Positions 1 to 9,016 are shown, counted from the stretch's first letter. The stretch is DNA of 64,000 bases from Labilibaculum sp. K2S (GCF_030372765.1 NZ_JAUCMW010000011.1:78147-142146); one strand, 5' to 3'. The notes: generated by a model from the sequence alone, not told the origin. Made by a program: numbers and translations.

Positions 1-1692
1 GGTGATGCCCAATTCAGATTGATTAGTTTTCCAGGTGAAACGATAGTCTAACTGGTAGTTTACCTCCGATTTCAGCTTTGCGTTTCCTATTCTCTCGTAC
101 GGGTCAACATCAACTGCTAAATAGTTGATGAAGCGTTCGGTTAAGCTTCCGCTACGTTCGGCTCTTCCCAACCACAATCCCATTCTAATCTGCTCCGAAA
201 AGTCGTGGGTGGCGCCAAAACTTGCCGAAATATTTAGTTTGTCAGATGGATTTTCAGGGTTGGCATTTATAAATTCAGTGGTTATTTCTCTGCTCTTGGC
301 ACTGTTGTGTTCCAAGCGGGTAGAGGCAACAAAATAGACCTCTTGCAATGCAAAATGATATTCTCCAAACATTGCAGCTTTTGAAATTTTACTGTCCTGC
401 CAAAGATTATCGAAAAAGGTAGTCCCGGCCTTTGGCCCCATTAGCATTTGGCGGGAACGGGTTCCTTCTGCTTCTTCCGCTTTGTAATCGATACCTGCAA
501 AGAGAGAACTGTTTTTGAATTGAAAGCTGGCCTCCGATCGGCCGCCATAGTTTTTTGTTTTCGCCAAAGTGATTGCGTTCACCGTTCTCGGATTCAAATT
601 CTTTGTCAGGTTGTCCATGCTGTGATCAACAAAAGAGCCATAAAAAGAAGTGGATAGGGAACTAATGCTTGTGCTTTTAAAGTTGATTTTGTGAGCAAGA
701 TTAAACAGCCAGGTATCATCTTTTCGTAAATCCATATTTAGTGCAGGAAAATCGACATTCTTGGCAAAGTTGTTGTTTGCTGTTAGCTTGAGGCTCTGAG
801 AATCGGATACTTTAAACACACTGCTCATTCCGATGTTGCGCCGGTTAAAACCGGAAGGAGTTTTATCGCCATTGCCATCTTCGTAATCATCCCCTTCGCT
901 GTAGGCGCCGTAAACACCAAAATTATAGAATTTCCCTTTTGCTCCGGCCATAGCTTCTGTGCGAAATACATTTCCATTGCTTTCGTAACTGCCGCTTGCT
1001 CTGCCAAATGCTTTTGCGGTTTCGCTAAAACTTACAGGTGCCGATTTAAAATGAATACTGCCACCAAAAGCATTCCCAAATCGCAGTGAATGCGGACCTT
1101 TTACAATTTCGACCCGATCGACCATACTCATCGGAATTTGACTTGCCGGAGGATCCATGCGGTTTGGACAAGCTGCAGTTGCGCTCATTCCATTGTCCAT
1201 AATGAGGTTTAACTGATCGTATTTAAAGCCGCGAAGGACTGGATCGAAGCCATAGCTTCCGCTTTTTCGAATACCTCCAATCATGGCACTCTGACTCAGA
1301 AAATCACCTGCGTCGTGCGATAGTTTATCACTGATTCGGACTTTCATGATATCGCTTTTAGCAGTGCTGTTTGCTCTTGCAATTACTGTTGTTGGCAGCA
1401 AAGAAATGTATGATTGGGTGAGAGCCAGAACACCATTCTTTATTGCTTCTTGCAGTCTGTTGCCTGATATTTCAAGTTTCCCATAGTTTACATGTGAAAT
1501 TTGAAGTTTTTCTGCAGCAATAAATTTAATCGAAATTTTCCCATCGAGAGTACTTGTACCTTTTTGATTCTGATATAGGTAGTGAGCATACGAAATTGGC
1601 TCTCCGGTTTCAGTATCTTTCAGTATTATAGTTTGTTGTGAATGCGCTTGTATCCCAATTAATAGGAGACAAACGATTAGAATATTTTTCAT
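1..1692 (-). CDS. TonB-dependent outer-membrane receptor, OprC-like copper importer (3' end outside window)
   Basis: The reading frame is open from an ATG at 1690-1692 to the window edge, giving 564 visible residues of a receptor that continues outside. It has a signal peptide (MKNILIVCLLLIGIQAHSQ), a short carboxypeptidase-regulatory-like domain at about residues 20-95, a plug domain with DRVEIVKGPHSLRFGNAFGG, and the start of the barrel. The plug carries CPNRM (Cys175, Met179) and the barrel carries HSM (His357, Met359). In the Pseudomonas copper importer OprC the metal is bound by a CxxxM and an HxM pair about 180 residues apart; the spacing here is 182. I therefore infer uptake of copper and not of a siderophore. 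The small Cys-containing protein upstream on the same strand fits metal handling. No frameshift seen. Confidence 0.88.
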   Translation of the reverse strand, partial: MKNILIVCLLLIGIQAHSQQTIILKDTETGEPISYAHYLYQNQKGTSTLDGKISIKFIAAEKLQISHVNYGKLEISGNRLQEAIKNGVLALTQSYISLLPTTVIARANSTAKSDIMKVRISDKLSHDAGDFLSQSAMIGGIRKSGSYGFDPVLRGFKYDQLNLIMDNGMSATAACPNRMDPPASQIPMSMVDRVEIVKGPHSLRFGNAFGGSIHFKSAPVSFSETAKAFGRASGSYESNGNVFRTEAMAGAKGKFYNFGVYGAYSEGDDYEDGNGDKTPSGFNRRNIGMSSVFKVSDSQSLKLTANNNFAKNVDFPALNMDLRKDDTWLFNLAHKINFKSTSISSLSTSFYGSFVDHSMDNLTKNLNPRTVNAITLAKTKNYGGRSEASFQFKNSSLFAGIDYKAEEAEGTRSRQMLMGPKAGTTFFDNLWQDSKISKAAMFGEYHFALQEVYFVASTRLEHNSAKSREITTEFINANPENPSDKLNISASFGATHDFSEQIRMGLWLGRAERSGSLTERFINYLAVDVDPYERIGNAKLKSEVNYQLDYRFTWKTNQSELGIT

Positions 1693-1824
1693 TCCTGTGT
1701 ATTTTAGGTAATGGAATTACTTGATATGAGTAGCCTGCTTTGATCGTGTAAAACTGATGCAAGCCTCCCAATAAAGTAGAATTTACAGTGAATTATTAAT
1801 TTGTGATTGATAACAGGTAATTGA

Positions 1825-2214
1825 TCAGAATTTGATTTTTGGAGGATGAAAAATATCAAAATAATGTTGAACAGGAGGTAATGGTTCTGAGTAAGTTAAT
1901 CGTTTTTCAGAACTCAGAATTGCGGGTTTATTTTTGAGGATACTTATGCTTTGAATGAATAATTGGTCTTCTTTTTCGGTGATTTGTTTGTCCTTTGAAG
2001 ACTCTTCCTTTTCGTGTTTCTGGATTTGTTTTTTTAAGTGACACTTTCCGTTACACTTCATTTCAGGTTTGTCTTTATTGGTGCAGATTGACGCAAAAAA
2101 ATCCTGATTTATTTTAAAGTTCACAGTGATTAATACCACTTCAAAACTTTGAAATGAGAAAGTTAAAAGGAGTAGGTAAGCAAAGATTCTATTCAGGAAC
2201 ATAAATAAAGACAA
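1825..2214 (-). CDS. Small exported protein with CNGKC motif, probably metal-related
   Basis: 129 residues. The N-terminus has a hydrophobic segment (about residues 5-30) that would act as signal peptide or anchor. The centre holds a Cys at ICTNKD and the motif KCNGKCHLKKQ, followed by a Lys/Glu-rich charged stretch; the C-terminus ends FHPPKIKF with two further His residues. Small proteins of this layout occur in Bacteroidota next to TonB-dependent receptors, but their function is not established. It lies 132 bases upstream of the copper-receptor-like gene on the same strand, so co-expression and a role in copper binding or sensing in the periplasm are plausible inferences. I cannot assign a family with certainty. 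Confidence 0.7.
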   Translation of the reverse strand: MSLFMFLNRIFAYLLLLTFSFQSFEVVLITVNFKINQDFFASICTNKDKPEMKCNGKCHLKKQIQKHEKEESSKDKQITEKEDQLFIQSISILKNKPAILSSEKRLTYSEPLPPVQHYFDIFHPPKIKF

Positions 2215-2432
2215 TTGTGTATTAAATATACAAAAGCTTTAGGAAATCTTGAATGATAAAGAATAGAAAATTGGTTAGTGGATTGAGTTTCTTTTTTGTT
2301 GTACAGTACCGATTTTCTTTCAATGCTGGAATTGGTTAGGCTAGCCCCCCAAAATCAGAAATAAACAGGCTCGAAAATTAAAAAAAGCTCATCTGTGGTT
2401 CAGATGAGCTTCTTTATCTTTTTGAAATCCGT

Positions 2433-2774
2433 TTATAGATTGATCACTTTATCGGCATTAGCCTGAAGCGTGATTATATCAGGCATGCTTCCAACGGTTC
2501 CTACTTTTATTTGATCAGATAAATTAAAATAATCCAAACAGGTTTTGCAGGCAAGAAGTTGTACTCCTTTTTTACTGAGATTTTGTAAAGCATCCAAAGC
2601 AGGTGAGTTTTCACAGATCAATTTTACTCCTGCATTGTAAAAAACAATGATTTTAGGTGTTCGCCCATCAGCATCCAGAAGTTTAAAATAGTTGGTAATT
2701 AATTTCAAACCCAATTCTTCGCTGCCGGTTCCCATTCCGTTCTGAGTAACCTGAATTAATGTATTTCGCTGCAT
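2433..2774 (-). CDS. DsrE-like selenium-metabolism protein YedF, TusA domain absent
   Basis: 113 residues matching the C-terminal DsrE-like half of YedF (IQVTQNGMGTGSEELG, FYNAGVKLICENSPAL, LLACKTCLDYFNLSDQIKVG). The CKTCLDYF segment carries the Cys pair usual in this family. Full-length YedF proteins are near 190-200 residues with an N-terminal TusA/SirA sulfur-carrier domain; that domain is missing here and no coding trace of it is visible in the 6 bases up to selD. Lying directly behind selD in one transcription unit supports a role in selenium delivery or handling; the reaction is not known. Confidence 0.8.
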   Translation of the reverse strand: MQRNTLIQVTQNGMGTGSEELGLKLITNYFKLLDADGRTPKIIVFYNAGVKLICENSPALDALQNLSKKGVQLLACKTCLDYFNLSDQIKVGTVGSMPDIITLQANADKVINL

Positions 2775-2780
2775 AATTTT

Positions 2781-3821
2781 TTATTTAACGCTTATGTAAG
2801 GAGTATCTGTGTTTGTACGCTCAACCATTTTCCCAATCGGATTTAGATCAAAGCCTTCGCTTTTGGCCAGAGTAACAAACTCGTTGATGTGATTGTCGTC
2901 TACAGCTACCAAAAGACCACCACTAGTCTGCGGATCGCAAAGCAATGATTTCTGATCTTCGGTGATTGCACCAATTAAATGTCCGTACGAAGCCCAGTTT
3001 CTTCGGGTTCCACCTGGTGTGCATCCTTGTTGTATCAATTCTTCTACACCCTCAATTTTAGGAACTGCAGCATAGTCAATTTCAGCATTCACATTACTGC
3101 CTTCGCAGATTTCACTCAAATGGCCCAATAAACCAAAACCAGTAACATCAGTCATCGATTTGATATAAGTCTGCTCACCAAAAACGATTCCAACCTTATT
3201 AAGAGTGCACATTAAATCAACAACAATTTTATTGTCCTCGTGTGCAATTAATTTCTTTTTTTCGGCAGTGGTTAGTACACCAATACCTAATGGTTTTGTT
3301 AGAAAAAGGGTGCAGTTTGGAGTTGCAGTATTGTTTTTCTTTACCCGATCGGTTGCCACAAGTCCGTTTACCGAAAGACCAAAAACAGGATCGCCTATAT
3401 CGATAGAATGACCGCCGGCCAATTGAATTCCAGCATTAGCACAAACATCCCGGGCACCTTCCACTACTTTTTGAGCAATATCAGTAGATAATTTTTCCAA
3501 AGGCCAGGCCAAAATTGCCAAAGCCATAATTGGTTTTCCGCCCATGGCATAAATATCGCTGATGGCATTAGTTGCCGCAATTCTTCCAAAATCGTAAGGA
3601 TCATCAACAATTGGAGTAAAAAAATCGGTGGTGCTGATTAAAGCCTGTCCATTTCCCAAATCGTAAACTGCAGCATCATCTTTGGTATCGTTACCAACCA
3701 ACATTCTAGGATTGGGAATTAATGGACTGCTGCTTTTCAGAATGCATTCCAGATCTTTAGGTGATATTTTGCATCCACAGCCTGCTCCAGGACTAAATTG
3801 GGTTAATTTTTTTGTTTCCAT
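2781..3821 (-). CDS. selD: Selenide, water dikinase
   Basis: 346 residues from the ATG at 3819-3821. It makes selenophosphate from selenide and ATP for selenoprotein or seleno-tRNA synthesis. The N-terminus has the [14 protein letters not shown] block with the catalytic Cys and Lys; the active-site residue is an ordinary Cys codon and not a selenocysteine. The AIRS-type fold follows with [15 protein letters not shown] near the C-terminus. A longer reading up to 3860 exists, but a Bacteroidota -7 box (TATCTTTG, complement of 3849-3856) lies inside that extension, so the shorter start is preferred. selD-yedF form an operon. No selA, selB or tRNA-Sec is in the window, so the use of the selenophosphate (for example 2-selenouridine by MnmH) is open. 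Confidence 0.95.
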   Translation of the reverse strand: METKKLTQFSPGAGCGCKISPKDLECILKSSSPLIPNPRMLVGNDTKDDAAVYDLGNGQALISTTDFFTPIVDDPYDFGRIAATNAISDIYAMGGKPIMALAILAWPLEKLSTDIAQKVVEGARDVCANAGIQLAGGHSIDIGDPVFGLSVNGLVATDRVKKNNTATPNCTLFLTKPLGIGVLTTAEKKKLIAHEDNKIVVDLMCTLNKVGIVFGEQTYIKSMTDVTGFGLLGHLSEICEGSNVNAEIDYAAVPKIEGVEELIQQGCTPGGTRRNWASYGHLIGAITEDQKSLLCDPQTSGGLLVAVDDNHINEFVTLAKSEGFDLNPIGKMVERTNTDTPYISVK

Positions 3822-3970
3822 ATTGTTTCTGAATCGATTAAAACGGTACAAAGATATCACTTTTTATGCTTCATTATTGGGAAACAAGATGCTTTATTGT
3901 TAAAATGTGATATATTTTAAAAATGTAGTATTTGTGTTTAGATAAGGTGGTATTGAGTGGAAAGAAAAAA

Positions 3971-4003
3971 ATCTAACCACAGAGTGTACTGAGGTTTGCA
4001 GAG
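3971..4003. repeat. Intergenic CACAGAG-type element, partial copy
   Basis: A stretch containing AACCACAGAGTGTACTGAGG and then GCAGAG lies between the divergent selD and phosphatase genes. It resembles the fuller hairpin-forming element at 22661-22720. Origin and function unknown. Confidence 0.35.
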
Positions 4004-4039
4004 TTTTCCTAATTGGATTTCTTCTCGTTCAATTAATAA

Positions 4040-4855
4040 TTGTTAATTTTGGTTTTGTCTCAACATAAAATTAGAAACTTGATAACAATTAAATATTGTA
4101 TAAAAGCAATTCCAATAGTTGTTCTGGGATTTTTCCTTTTGGGATGTTCTGCTCAGAGTAATTTGCTGAGGGAGAAAAAGCCACTTGAACAGATTACTAA
4201 AACGAAATGTGTGACGTTTACCTGCGTTTCGGAGATCGATTCGTCACTTCAGGCTGATCTGAAGAAGCAAGGGAAACAGATGCTTCAAATCTATTTAATT
4301 CGTCATGCAAAGCCCAATGTGAAAAAGAATTGGTTTTATTCGGCTGAAGAGGCCATACGGTATGTAATTGATTACAATTCGGTGCCAATTATTCCTTTCG
4401 ATCCTTCACTTGTGGCAGTCAATTTACGGCCTAATCATATTATTTATTGCTCCAGTTTACCTCGTGCGCAGGAAACGGCTTTGAAAATTTTTGGAGATAC
4501 TTACACTATTGTTTCGGATTCTGTTTTTCGCGAGTTTGAAATCCGAATGATATCGGCCAATAGTTTCTTTAAGATGCCACTTGGGGTTTGGCAGGCCTTC
4601 AGCCGGGGCAGTTGGATGCTGGGATTTAATCATCGGGACATCGAAAGCCATAAAGAAGCAAAACTTCGAGCCCAACAAGCCGCTGAAAACCTTATTAAAG
4701 TTGCTCATGATGAGGAAACCGCCGTTTTAGTTGCCCATGGCATGCTGAATGGTGCAATAGCCAAAGAATTGGAGAAGAAAGGATGGAAACTGATTCAAAA
4801 GAAAGGGTATGTGAACCTCGGTGCCACCATCCTTGTTAAGATTGTGGATCTTTAA
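4040..4855 (+). CDS. Histidine phosphatase family lipoprotein
   Basis: Up to 271 residues. The N-terminus is a hydrophobic segment ending LLGCSAQS, a lipobox, so the protein is probably an outer- or inner-membrane lipoprotein. The catalytic domain starts near residue 82: IYLIRHAKP carries the phospho-accepting His, REFEIRM the acid and VLVAHGMLNGA the second His. The substrate cannot be read from the sequence. The start is uncertain: the frame opens at a TTG (4040), another TTG (4079) would also give a good signal sequence, and an ATG at 4280 would give a cytoplasmic protein of about 192 residues; the convincing lipobox argues for one of the upstream starts. Convergent with the methyltransferase gene. 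Confidence 0.75.
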   Translation: MLILVLSQHKIRNLITIKYCIKAIPIVVLGFFLLGCSAQSNLLREKKPLEQITKTKCVTFTCVSEIDSSLQADLKKQGKQMLQIYLIRHAKPNVKKNWFYSAEEAIRYVIDYNSVPIIPFDPSLVAVNLRPNHIIYCSSLPRAQETALKIFGDTYTIVSDSVFREFEIRMISANSFFKMPLGVWQAFSRGSWMLGFNHRDIESHKEAKLRAQQAAENLIKVAHDEETAVLVAHGMLNGAIAKELEKKGWKLIQKKGYVNLGATILVKIVDL

Positions 4856-4909
4856 TTTCATGAGTTAGTAATGCAATTTAACTTTCATCTTTTTACTTTT
4901 CCCATGTAC

Positions 4910-5551
4910 TTATTTTTTTCGGATCATCATTAATCCGTGACGTATGGGAAGAATCAGGTTCTCGACTCTGGAATCTTCCTGAATAAAGTGATTGAAATCT
5001 ATTATTCCTTGAGTTTGTTTGTCGTTATTGTCGATTTCTTCTACAACTTTTCCATCCCACAAAACATCGTCGGCCAAAATAAAACCGCCTTTATTTAGCT
5101 TCGGAAATACAGCCTCAAAATATTCGATGTACTGGCGTTTATCCGCATCAATAAAAATGAGATCGAAATTTTCTTTCAATTTTGGAATAATCTCAAGTGC
5201 ATCTCCAATGTGAAATTGAATGCGATCCTCAAATCCCGATCGCTTAATGTATTTACGGGTAAATTGTTCCAGTTCGTCGTTGCAGTCAATGGTGTGAATG
5301 ATACAATCCTCACTGGTTCCCATTGCCATACTTATGGCAGAATATCCTGTATAGGTTCCAATTTCTAAAATGTGCAGCGGATGTATCATCTGACAAGTCA
5401 TCTTTAGGAATTTCCCCTGAAGATGCCCCGACAGCATTCTTGGGCGCAGCATTTTAACGTGAGTTTCACGGGTAAGATCTTTTAATACCGAATCTTCGTT
5501 TTCGGTGTGCTTCAGTATATAATCTTCAAGTTCTTTATTAACTTCTATCAT
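4910..5551 (-). CDS. SAM-dependent O-methyltransferase, class I (caffeoyl-CoA OMT-like)
   Basis: 213 residues, the usual length of the bacterial O-methyltransferase family 3. The SAM-binding glycine motif is ILEIGTYTGYSAISMA; IFIDADKRQYIEYFEAVFP carries the metal-coordinating Asp region and GGFILADDVLWDGKV the second metal site. Members methylate catechol-like hydroxyls or tRNA (TrmR); which applies here is unknown. The gene begins 2 bases after the stop of the M16 peptidase gene on the same strand, so the two are almost certainly co-transcribed. Confidence 0.88.
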   Translation of the reverse strand: MIEVNKELEDYILKHTENEDSVLKDLTRETHVKMLRPRMLSGHLQGKFLKMTCQMIHPLHILEIGTYTGYSAISMAMGTSEDCIIHTIDCNDELEQFTRKYIKRSGFEDRIQFHIGDALEIIPKLKENFDLIFIDADKRQYIEYFEAVFPKLNKGGFILADDVLWDGKVVEEIDNNDKQTQGIIDFNHFIQEDSRVENLILPIRHGLMMIRKK

Positions 5552-5553
5552 GC

Positions 5554-6774
5554 TTATTTGTACATCAAAGTGGTTAACAGATCTTTATTTAAAATTTCGT
5601 TGGCAACTTCGAGCAATTCGTCGGCAGTAATGCTCTCTACCTTTTGATACAATTCCTCCAATGAGTCAATGCGATTGTACAGCAAAAAGCTTTTCCCAAT
5701 GCTGAGCATCAGATTTTCATTGTTTTCCGAAGAAATGGCAATCTGACCAATCATCTGATTTTTAGCCCTTTTCAATTGTCCGGAACCAAGTTTATGGGTG
5801 CAAAGTAAATTCATCTCTTTGTTGATTAAACTTAAGCACTTATCCAGATTGCCTTTGTCGGTACCAAAGTAGATGCTGAAAACACCTGTATCGGCATAGG
5901 GCGTATAATTTGCTTCAATATTATAGGCCAATCCATGTCGTTCCCTAAGGGTTAAATTTAAACGGGAATTCATGCCCGGACCACCCAAAATATTGGTGAG
6001 CAATGATAAGGGAATTCGTTTTTCATCATTTAGGTCGTAGGCTATATTTCCCATCACACAATGCCTCTGATAAGTTTTCTTTATCATGGTTTGTGTGCGG
6101 GCTTCATACGAATTTGGTTTTTTCCTTTCGGTGGTGCGAATACTTTTAGGAATGGATCCGAAGAATTTCTCAACCATTTTCACCAATTTGCTGAATTCAA
6201 TGTTCCCAACCGAACTAATTACCATTTGATCTGTGTGGTAATTGTTCTTAATGAAATTCAAAATATCATCACGCTTGAACTTTTTTACATGTTTTGGAGT
6301 TCCTAAAATATTTCGTCCAATGGGATCATCTTTGAAAATTAGTTCTTCAAAATCATCAAAAATCAATTCCGAAGGAGAATCTTTGTATGAATTGATTTCA
6401 TCCAAAATAACTTCCTTTTCTTTTTCTAATTCCTTTTCAGGGAAAACAGAATTGAAAGTGATATCGCTAATTAGTTCTATAGCTCTCTTGTAGTCTTTGT
6501 CCAGGAAAGTAGTGTAAATACAGGTTTCCTCCTTGGTTGTGTATGCGTTTAATTCCCCGCCTACATCTTCCATTCTACTCAGAATATGGTATGCCTTCCG
6601 TTTAGTTGTACCTTTAAACACAACATGCTCTATGTAGTGAGCAATTCCCCATTCCTCCTCTTTTTCATCACGTGAACCGGTATTTAAAATAATTCCGCAG
6701 TGTGCAACATTTGCGTTCACAGCATGGTGAATTAGTCGTATACCATTTGATAATGTGTGAGTTTCGAATACCAT
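5554..6774 (-). CDS. M16 family zinc peptidase (insulinase/processing-peptidase type)
   Basis: 406 residues with the inverted zinc motif HYIEHVVFKGT (HxxEH) near residue 46 and the downstream Glu in the EKEVILDEI helix, followed by the M16 C-terminal domain (NILGGPGMNSRLNLTLRERHGLAYNI). There is no signal peptide, as in YmxG/PqqL-like bacterial members, so it probably degrades peptides in the cytoplasm. A -7 box (TACCTTTG, complement of 6794-6801) lies just upstream of the ATG. It leads a two-gene unit with the O-methyltransferase gene. Confidence 0.92.
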   Translation of the reverse strand: MVFETHTLSNGIRLIHHAVNANVAHCGIILNTGSRDEKEEEWGIAHYIEHVVFKGTTKRKAYHILSRMEDVGGELNAYTTKEETCIYTTFLDKDYKRAIELISDITFNSVFPEKELEKEKEVILDEINSYKDSPSELIFDDFEELIFKDDPIGRNILGTPKHVKKFKRDDILNFIKNNYHTDQMVISSVGNIEFSKLVKMVEKFFGSIPKSIRTTERKKPNSYEARTQTMIKKTYQRHCVMGNIAYDLNDEKRIPLSLLTNILGGPGMNSRLNLTLRERHGLAYNIEANYTPYADTGVFSIYFGTDKGNLDKCLSLINKEMNLLCTHKLGSGQLKRAKNQMIGQIAISSENNENLMLSIGKSFLLYNRIDSLEELYQKVESITADELLEVANEILNKDLLTTLMYK

Positions 6775-6851
6775 ATATTTTTTTATTAGGTCGCAAAGGT
6801 AGTAAGAAGTTTAGATTCCTTTAAAATTCCTCTCTAATTTTATTGATTTAA

Positions 6852-6882
6852 TTTGGTGATTTTATTTTTTTGCGTACTTTTG
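6852..6882 (+). promoter_or_regulatory. Bacteroidota promoter of the tRNA-Phe pair
   Basis: TTTG at 6852-6855, a 19-base spacer, and TACTTTTG at 6875-6882 match the Bacteroidota -33/-7 consensus exactly; the tRNA begins 18 bases after the -7 box. Confidence 0.8.
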
Positions 6883-6900
6883 CATCGCTCAAGTAAAGAG

Positions 6901-6973
6901 GGTACCATAGCTCAGTTGGTAGAGCAATGGACTGAAAATCCATGTGTCCCTGGTTCGATTCCAGGTGGTACCA
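6901..6973 (+). tRNA. tRNA-Phe (GAA), copy 1
   Basis: 73-base cloverleaf: acceptor arms GGTACCA/TGGTACC, D-arm AGCTCAGTTGGTAGAGC, anticodon loop CTGAAAA (anticodon GAA), T-arm CCTGGTTCGATTCCAGG, discriminator A. CCA is not encoded. Identical in sequence to the copies at 7002 and 8786. Confidence 0.97.
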
Positions 6974-7001
6974 CATCCTTTTTCTTTGAGTACACCAATA
7001 A

Positions 7002-7074
7002 GGTACCATAGCTCAGTTGGTAGAGCAATGGACTGAAAATCCATGTGTCCCTGGTTCGATTCCAGGTGGTACCA
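7002..7074 (+). tRNA. tRNA-Phe (GAA), copy 2
   Basis: Base-for-base identical to copy 1, 28 bases downstream of it and with no promoter of its own in the spacer, so both are probably cut from one transcript. CCA is not encoded. Confidence 0.97.
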
Positions 7075-7076
7075 CG

Positions 7077-7114
7077 AAAAGAGAGAAAAACGCAATGTTT
7101 TTCTCTCTTTTTTG
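7077..7114 (+). terminator. Rho-independent terminator after the tRNA-Phe pair
   Basis: Stem AAAAGAGAGAAAAAC (7077-7091), loop GCAAT, complementary arm GTTTTTCTCTCTTTT (7097-7111), followed by further T. It can also serve the convergent peptidase gene. Confidence 0.8.
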
Positions 7115-7134
7115 TTTTACGAAAATCACTAATT

Positions 7135-8424
7135 TTAGAAAGCATCAATCAGCTCTTCCAATCCTTTTTTCTTGAATTCCCGTTCGCTTGTTGATAGCGC
7201 TTTTGCAGCAGTTATAGCAGGGAAATTTTTATTCTTAATATATTCCAGAGCAGCTTTAAGATTTGATTCTTCAATATCTCCAAAGTCATGACTTAAATCG
7301 TCGGATATTTCATAGTTAACCGGAATGCCATCAAAATACCCACCTTCATTAAGAGCATTGGTAATTGAAAAACTAATTGGCACGATGGCCAAATTCAAAG
7401 CTTTTTCCTCAAATACATACATACCAACCGGTTTTCCGTGAGTTTTGCTTCCTATTAGAATCACATTTTCTTCGCCCAAATATGGTTTTAATCCATTAAT
7501 AACCATCTCACTTGCCGAAGCGGTTCCAGACGTGGTAATTACGAAGACTCTTTCGAAGCCATAGGCTGAGGCTTGTGATTCAAATGCTTCGGTGAAATTT
7601 TCACTTGTTTTTGAATTGTTATGTGATACTTTTGAGTACACTTCACCAACGTATGCATTGCCGGTTATTAAATCTGCCAATTGGTTGGATATGTAGGTGT
7701 TGCCACCTCCGTTGTATCTTAAATCCAATACAAGTTCTTTTGCATTTTGTTCTTTAAAATAGGTAAAGGCTTCGTTTAATTCATCTTCCGATTTGCCTAA
7801 AAAGCTATCAAATGCCAGATAGGCAATTTGAGTTCCTTCATAAGGAATAACTTCTCTTTTTAATACTGTGTTTTGATTCAGTACCTTTTGAGAAGCGGTG
7901 ATTTCTTTTTGCTCACCGGCATTGTTTTCAAAAATGAAAGTTCCACTTGATTTATCAAGTTCATTTAATATTTGTTCTTCACTTAAGTTTGAAATTGCCA
8001 ATTGGTTAATATTTACCAGTTTCCATCCACGGGTAATTCCTTCTGCAACCAAAGGTGATTCATCAAATATAAGTTTTACTCTTAAATCATTATTGCTGTC
8101 AAATTTGAAGGATAAACCATAACCCGTGTAAGTGCCATTCTCAAAATAAGCCAATAATTCATCAAGGTTGGCAATATAGCTCCATCGATCGTTTGTTGAT
8201 AGTAAAGCATCAAAATAGTCGTTTGCCGATGAGTAATTGGCTGAACTAATATCCGGTAAATCTTCATTCCATAAATACCACTCCTGCATCGTTTTATCAA
8301 TAATTTCATAGGCTGTTTTATCAGTACCTGATCGTGGCAATATATTATTATCATCACTGCACGATAGAAATAAGGATGCCAGAATTACTACAAGTGAATA
8401 TTTATTGAGAATTGAGAATTTCAT
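7135..8424 (-). CDS. S41 family C-terminal-processing-like peptidase, lipoprotein
   Basis: 429 residues. The signal sequence ends LFLSCSDDNN, a lipobox with Cys22. An N-terminal helical domain (EIIDKTMQEWYLWNEDLPD) is followed by a PDZ-like segment (about 95-180, GYGLSFKF ... SPLVAEGITRGWKLVNIN) and the S41 protease core: LVLDLRYNGGG and VFVITTSGTASASEMV, whose SGTASASE segment supplies the nucleophilic Ser, with a Lys about 25 residues later (GSKTHGKPVG). It would cleave proteins on the periplasmic side of a membrane; targets unknown. It sits on the opposite strand between tRNA-Phe copies 2 and 3. Confidence 0.9.
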   Translation of the reverse strand: MKFSILNKYSLVVILASLFLSCSDDNNILPRSGTDKTAYEIIDKTMQEWYLWNEDLPDISSANYSSANDYFDALLSTNDRWSYIANLDELLAYFENGTYTGYGLSFKFDSNNDLRVKLIFDESPLVAEGITRGWKLVNINQLAISNLSEEQILNELDKSSGTFIFENNAGEQKEITASQKVLNQNTVLKREVIPYEGTQIAYLAFDSFLGKSEDELNEAFTYFKEQNAKELVLDLRYNGGGNTYISNQLADLITGNAYVGEVYSKVSHNNSKTSENFTEAFESQASAYGFERVFVITTSGTASASEMVINGLKPYLGEENVILIGSKTHGKPVGMYVFEEKALNLAIVPISFSITNALNEGGYFDGIPVNYEISDDLSHDFGDIEESNLKAALEYIKNKNFPAITAAKALSTSEREFKKKGLEELIDAF

Positions 8425-8739
8425 GCGATTATAGTTTTAAATTTTTGCCATATGGTTCCGAAATTTTTCGGGATTACCAAGCTGGAATAATTATCCCTGT
8501 GTGTCAATTTATCTTGACAATTAATCAGCTTGATATTGTAATTTATTGAAAAAACAAGACAGATTAAGCTTAACAAAAACCATACCTAAGGTTTCTTTAA
8601 CGAGTAAAATTGTCATCTATTGTTTAATTTTCAGTAAAACAATCTTTAGAATCAATCTAAATAATATTGTGAAAAAATTGATACTTAATCATATTGACAT
8701 TTTATATCTGCTATTTGTACTCGATATGGCTTGCTTTGT
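8425..8739. other. Intergenic region between the peptidase gene and tRNA-Phe 3
   Basis: About 360 bases without a credible gene up to the tRNA. Visible are small hairpins (CCGAAATTTTTCGG and TGTCAATTTATCTTGACA). No conserved motif recognised. Confidence 0.5.
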
Positions 8740-8769
8740 TTTGCGAAGTATAAATTTTCTTTACATTTG
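8740..8769 (+). promoter_or_regulatory. Promoter of tRNA-Phe copy 3
   Basis: TTTG (8740-8743), 18-base spacer, TACATTTG (8762-8769), 16 bases upstream of the tRNA. Confidence 0.7.
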
Positions 8770-8785
8770 TAACACCAAAATAAAG

Positions 8786-8858
8786 GGTACCATAGCTCAG
8801 TTGGTAGAGCAATGGACTGAAAATCCATGTGTCCCTGGTTCGATTCCAGGTGGTACCA
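8786..8858 (+). tRNA. tRNA-Phe (GAA), copy 3
   Basis: Identical to copies 1 and 2 over all 73 bases, with anticodon GAA; it has its own promoter and terminator. CCA is not encoded. Confidence 0.97.
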
Positions 8859-8860
8859 CG

Positions 8861-8890
8861 AAAAAGCCGATCATTTGATCGGCTTTTTTT
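8861..8890 (+). terminator. Terminator after tRNA-Phe copy 3
   Basis: Perfect stem AAAAAGCCGATC (8861-8872)/GATCGGCTTTTT (8877-8888), loop ATTT, T-run. Confidence 0.88.
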
Positions 8891-9016
8891 GTGCTTTTGA
8901 ATGTAGAAATCCATTCGGAATGTTAAAGTTTGAATAAATTACAAAAAACAAACGTTTTCGATCTAAAATAAAGAAATTCAAGTCTCTAAGTAATTTTTTT
9001 ATTTGAATTAATACGA

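Noticed and set aside
3783..3821. Selenocysteine in SelD
   Set aside because: The active-site position is an ordinary Cys codon and no in-frame TGA is present.
6889..7148. Repeated reading frames encoding GTTWNRTRDTWIFSPLL across 6889-7148 and again at 8711-8914
   Set aside because: They are antisense or frame-shadow translations of the identical tRNA-Phe genes, not proteins.
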